Below, piece after piece: positions 62,014-64,000 of a stretch of DNA of 64,000 bases (position 1 is the stretch's first letter; every line of letters begins with the position of its first letter). The notes under the pieces are model-generated. The model had not been told where the DNA came from and did not search any database. It saw only the letters and a program-made list of their open reading frames with translations. Source of the stretch: Symbiodinium natans. Lineage: Eukaryota > Sar > Dinophyceae > Suessiales > Symbiodiniaceae. The stretch covers positions 641,001 through 705,000 of the forward strand of contig CAJNDS010001924.1 of NCBI GenBank assembly GCA_905221605.1, read 5' to 3'. A program made the position numbers and the translations under genes.

Positions 62014-62911
62014 CTGAAAGACATTCTCAACACCGCATGGGCGCTCAGAACATCGAGTTTTGTTTCCAAAGCCTGCCGAAGAGGAAATCAGGACATCAGG
62101 AAGTCCTTTTTCAGAGAGATGGCCTCCCACTTGGTGCCACACCTTACTAGCTTCACTGGTTTAGGCTTTTGGGCGTCGGGATGCTTGGTGCGTTGGAGGT
62201 CATCGGGTTGGTTGTTCAACTGTGAGGCTGAGAGACTTGGCCCTCCCAGAGATAATGAGGGCTTTCCAATTGAGAACACTTGCGGTAGAAGTGTTCACAA
62301 AATGAGTGCTTGCTGCGCATAGCCCCTTTCAGAGTCATTGCGGGGTCCCCCCCACCCTTTCCATTTAATCCGGCAAGAACATGCAAGAACAGAACTCGTA
62401 ACTCTCAGCATGGTCTCGGATGCCCTCAGGCCTGAATCCTCAATGTAGACAGGGCTCCCACGAAATGGAAGCTTCGTGCTCTAGAGCAGTCTCAAGAACG
62501 AGTGAACTCTACGACGTAGACGTTTGGAGTGAGGGCTGGACTGAAAGACTGGCAGTCCTTCATCAGAATGCAGTTTGACTTGGTTCTGCGTTTGATGTCG
62601 CCTTTACACGTCGTTGACCACCATTCCGACAGCAAGCGCCGGACAAGCGCTCGACTTGGTAAGTCAGCTGTGCAGTATCTGAGTCCCGCACTCCGCTAGA
62701 CACCATCCTTGGCAGCGATGTTCAATCGGAACTACCTATGGAGCCATAGAGCTTGTTATGAAATGTTATGAAGCATGTCTCAGCATTTCCTCATGCCATA
62801 CCGGAAGACCCAGAACCTGGAAGCGGATGCTTAACGGACCGGGACAAACGTCTCTACCCAAATCATCTTGATCTTCGTCTGCCGTGTTTCTGTGCATTCT
62901 GCACCCGATTT
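62014..62911. other. Nothing supported
   Basis: No splice-framed coding text or notable repeat is seen in this intronic or intergenic stretch. Confidence 0.45.

Positions 62912-62946
<35 letters not shown>
62912..62946. repeat. (AT)n microsatellite
   Basis: About 17 AT units. Confidence 0.97.
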
Positions 62947-62948
<2 letters not shown>

Positions 62949-62982
62949 GTGGGCATAAAGCTAGCAGGTCTGAACCCGAAAT

Positions 62983-63087
62983 GGGGGTTTACGAAAATAG
63001 GGGACCCCTAAAATAGACCCCCAAATGGTAGGATCCCCTTGTAATAAGGACCCCAATAAGGTACCCCCCTAATATCGTAAACCCCCC
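62983..63087. mobile_element. MITE-like element (family 2), best copy
   Basis: Perfect 12-bp terminal inverted repeats: GGGGGTTTACGA at 62983-62994 and TCGTAAACCCCC at the right end. The interior reads AAATAGGGGACCCCTAAAAT, CCCCCAAATGGTAGGATCCC, CTTGTAATAAGGACCCCAAT. It is too short to encode a transposase. Confidence 0.85.
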
Positions 63088-63177
63088 AAAATCCTGTCAC
63101 CGAGTTGGAGGCGTTCTTGCCCCTTCTTCCATCCAAAGAAGGAGGCTCGCACAACTTCGCCGTGGAGGTGGAACTGC

Positions 63178-63519
63178 TTAAACCATATATAGCCTCAGAA
63201 ACGTCAGGAAAGCAACTTCATGTCCATCTTCAAGTACATCCTCCAATTTCGGGAATGGGGCCCCCCTACTGCTACTAGAAAGACATTCAGGGTCTTCGAG
63301 GGCTTCTCGTTGTCGGGGGGAGCCCTGGTACCGGAAGAGAAAATCTCCCAATCCCCAATCTCCCACAGAGAAGGAAGCTTTCTGAATGCCCCCCCACTGC
63401 ACAGTTTCCTCGATGAAGAACTTGGACCACTCTTTCCTCTTGTCTGAACTCGTCAAGATAGCAAGGGTGTACATGAGGGCTATGGCCATGGCATAGCAAA
63501 CAAGAGTACGGAGTACCGA
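63178..63519 (-). CDS. Possible exon of an unrecognised hydrophobic protein
   Basis: After TTCCTACAG|TCG the frame reads SVLRTLVCYAMAIALMYTLA then ILTSSDKRKEWSKFFIEE and stays open to 63178. The first 25 residues could form a membrane helix, followed by a charged cytosol-like segment. The true 3' end is unknown because the later part becomes G/S/P-rich. No family is recognised. Confidence 0.45.
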   Translation of the reverse strand, partial: SVLRTLVCYAMAIALMYTLAILTSSDKRKEWSKFFIEETVQWGGIQKASFSVGDWGLGDFLFRYQGSPRQREALEDPECLSSSSRGAPFPKLEDVLEDGHEVAFLTFLRLYMV

Positions 63520-63530
63520 CTGTAGGAACC

Positions 63531-63893
63531 TTATGCTGCAGCAGTAACCTTCTGCTGCAGCAATGCACTAGAGGCCTCAACGCCTGCTCTCTTCCACAGA
63601 TTGGAGTTGACAGACGAGCCCCAGGAAAAGGGGTGAAGGAATTCTGGCTCTGAATCGAAGACCCTATCTGACAGGGGCCCGTCCGCGTTAAGGGTTTCAA
63701 GGGGGCTTGGGAAGTGGGAAGGTAACCCAGAAGCTATGAAAGGCACATGCTGTGCCTTCACGTATGTGGCTGTGGCGACTGTCGCGCTGCGCAGTCTTTT
63801 GAGCAGAGTCACCCAGTGGACCAGGTCTAAAGCAGACAGTTGTGCCAATGCTGCCAGCAGTGAGGAGGTAGGATCCCGGTTTCCGTGTTGCAC
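63531..63893 (-). CDS. Possible exon(s) upstream, open frame of 120 codons
   Basis: The frame contains SSLLAALAQLSALDLVHWVT then LLKRLRSATVATATYVK, a helical and protein-like stretch before a possible GC donor (AAG|GCACAG) near 63762. The rest, down to LLQQKVTAAA, is less convincing. It runs off toward the window edge, so the gene is probably incomplete here. Confidence 0.38.
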   Translation of the reverse strand: MQHGNRDPTSSLLAALAQLSALDLVHWVTLLKRLRSATVATATYVKAQHVPFIASGLPSHFPSPLETLNADGPLSDRVFDSEPEFLHPFSWGSSVNSNLWKRAGVEASSALLQQKVTAAA

Positions 63894-64000
63894 GGTGGTG
63901 AGCTAAATTGAGCCAAGGCCCCCCACAACCAAGGACTGTGAGGCCCGGGCCTTCAGAGTTCTGCCACCCACCCCAAACCGAGAAACTCAACATTAGACTC

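Overview
This window looks like nuclear DNA of a dinoflagellate, possibly of the Symbiodiniaceae/Suessiales type. Four things point there: dozens of interstitial TTTAGGG (plant/dinoflagellate telomere-type) arrays in both orientations; genes cut into very short exons separated by introns with GT, GC or apparently GA donors and AG|G acceptors; pentatricopeptide repeat (PPR) coding fragments; and a sequence resembling the 3' end of the dinoflagellate spliced leader just upstream of the best gene. There are no bacterial-style operons. Every coding segment I can defend is on the minus strand, so genes are read from high to low coordinate.

Layout on the minus strand. 63.9-63.2 kb holds open frames that may be exons of an unrecognised hydrophobic protein. 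62.0-54.8 kb holds small lysine- and arginine/serine-rich exons, suggesting an SR-type nuclear protein. 53.1-31.3 kb holds about thirty tiny exons coding lysine/glutamate/aspartate/serine-rich sequence, many of them exact multiples of three bases and in phase 0; the text resembles Nopp140/KEKE-type low-complexity nuclear proteins. 30.6-29.5 kb holds three exons of more globular, unrecognised sequence. 25.9-21.6 kb and 18.2-7.3 kb hold PPR exons. Several neighbouring PPR exons join to give correctly spaced PPR units, which confirms both the family and the splice sites. 21.1-19.1 kb holds one intron-poor gene: Armadillo (ARM) repeats followed, after a predicted 96-nt intron, by a TIR-like domain.

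The ARM-TIR gene is the most interesting object. Its arrangement recalls SARM1-type NAD-cleaving proteins, without the SAM domains. Splicing decides between an ARM-TIR fusion (626 residues) and, if the intron is retained, an ARM protein ending in a hydrophobic tail. The gene sits between PPR exons on the same strand and has a possible relict spliced leader before its ATG, so it may be a retroposed copy.

The rest is intronic or intergenic: telomere-type arrays (many within a few bases of exons), roughly 100-bp MITE-like elements in three families, microsatellites, minisatellites and long G/C homopolymers. Most stop-free frames on the plus strand lie in low-complexity or GC-rich sequence and are not supported as genes. 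All exon boundaries below come from reading the sequence, not from transcripts.
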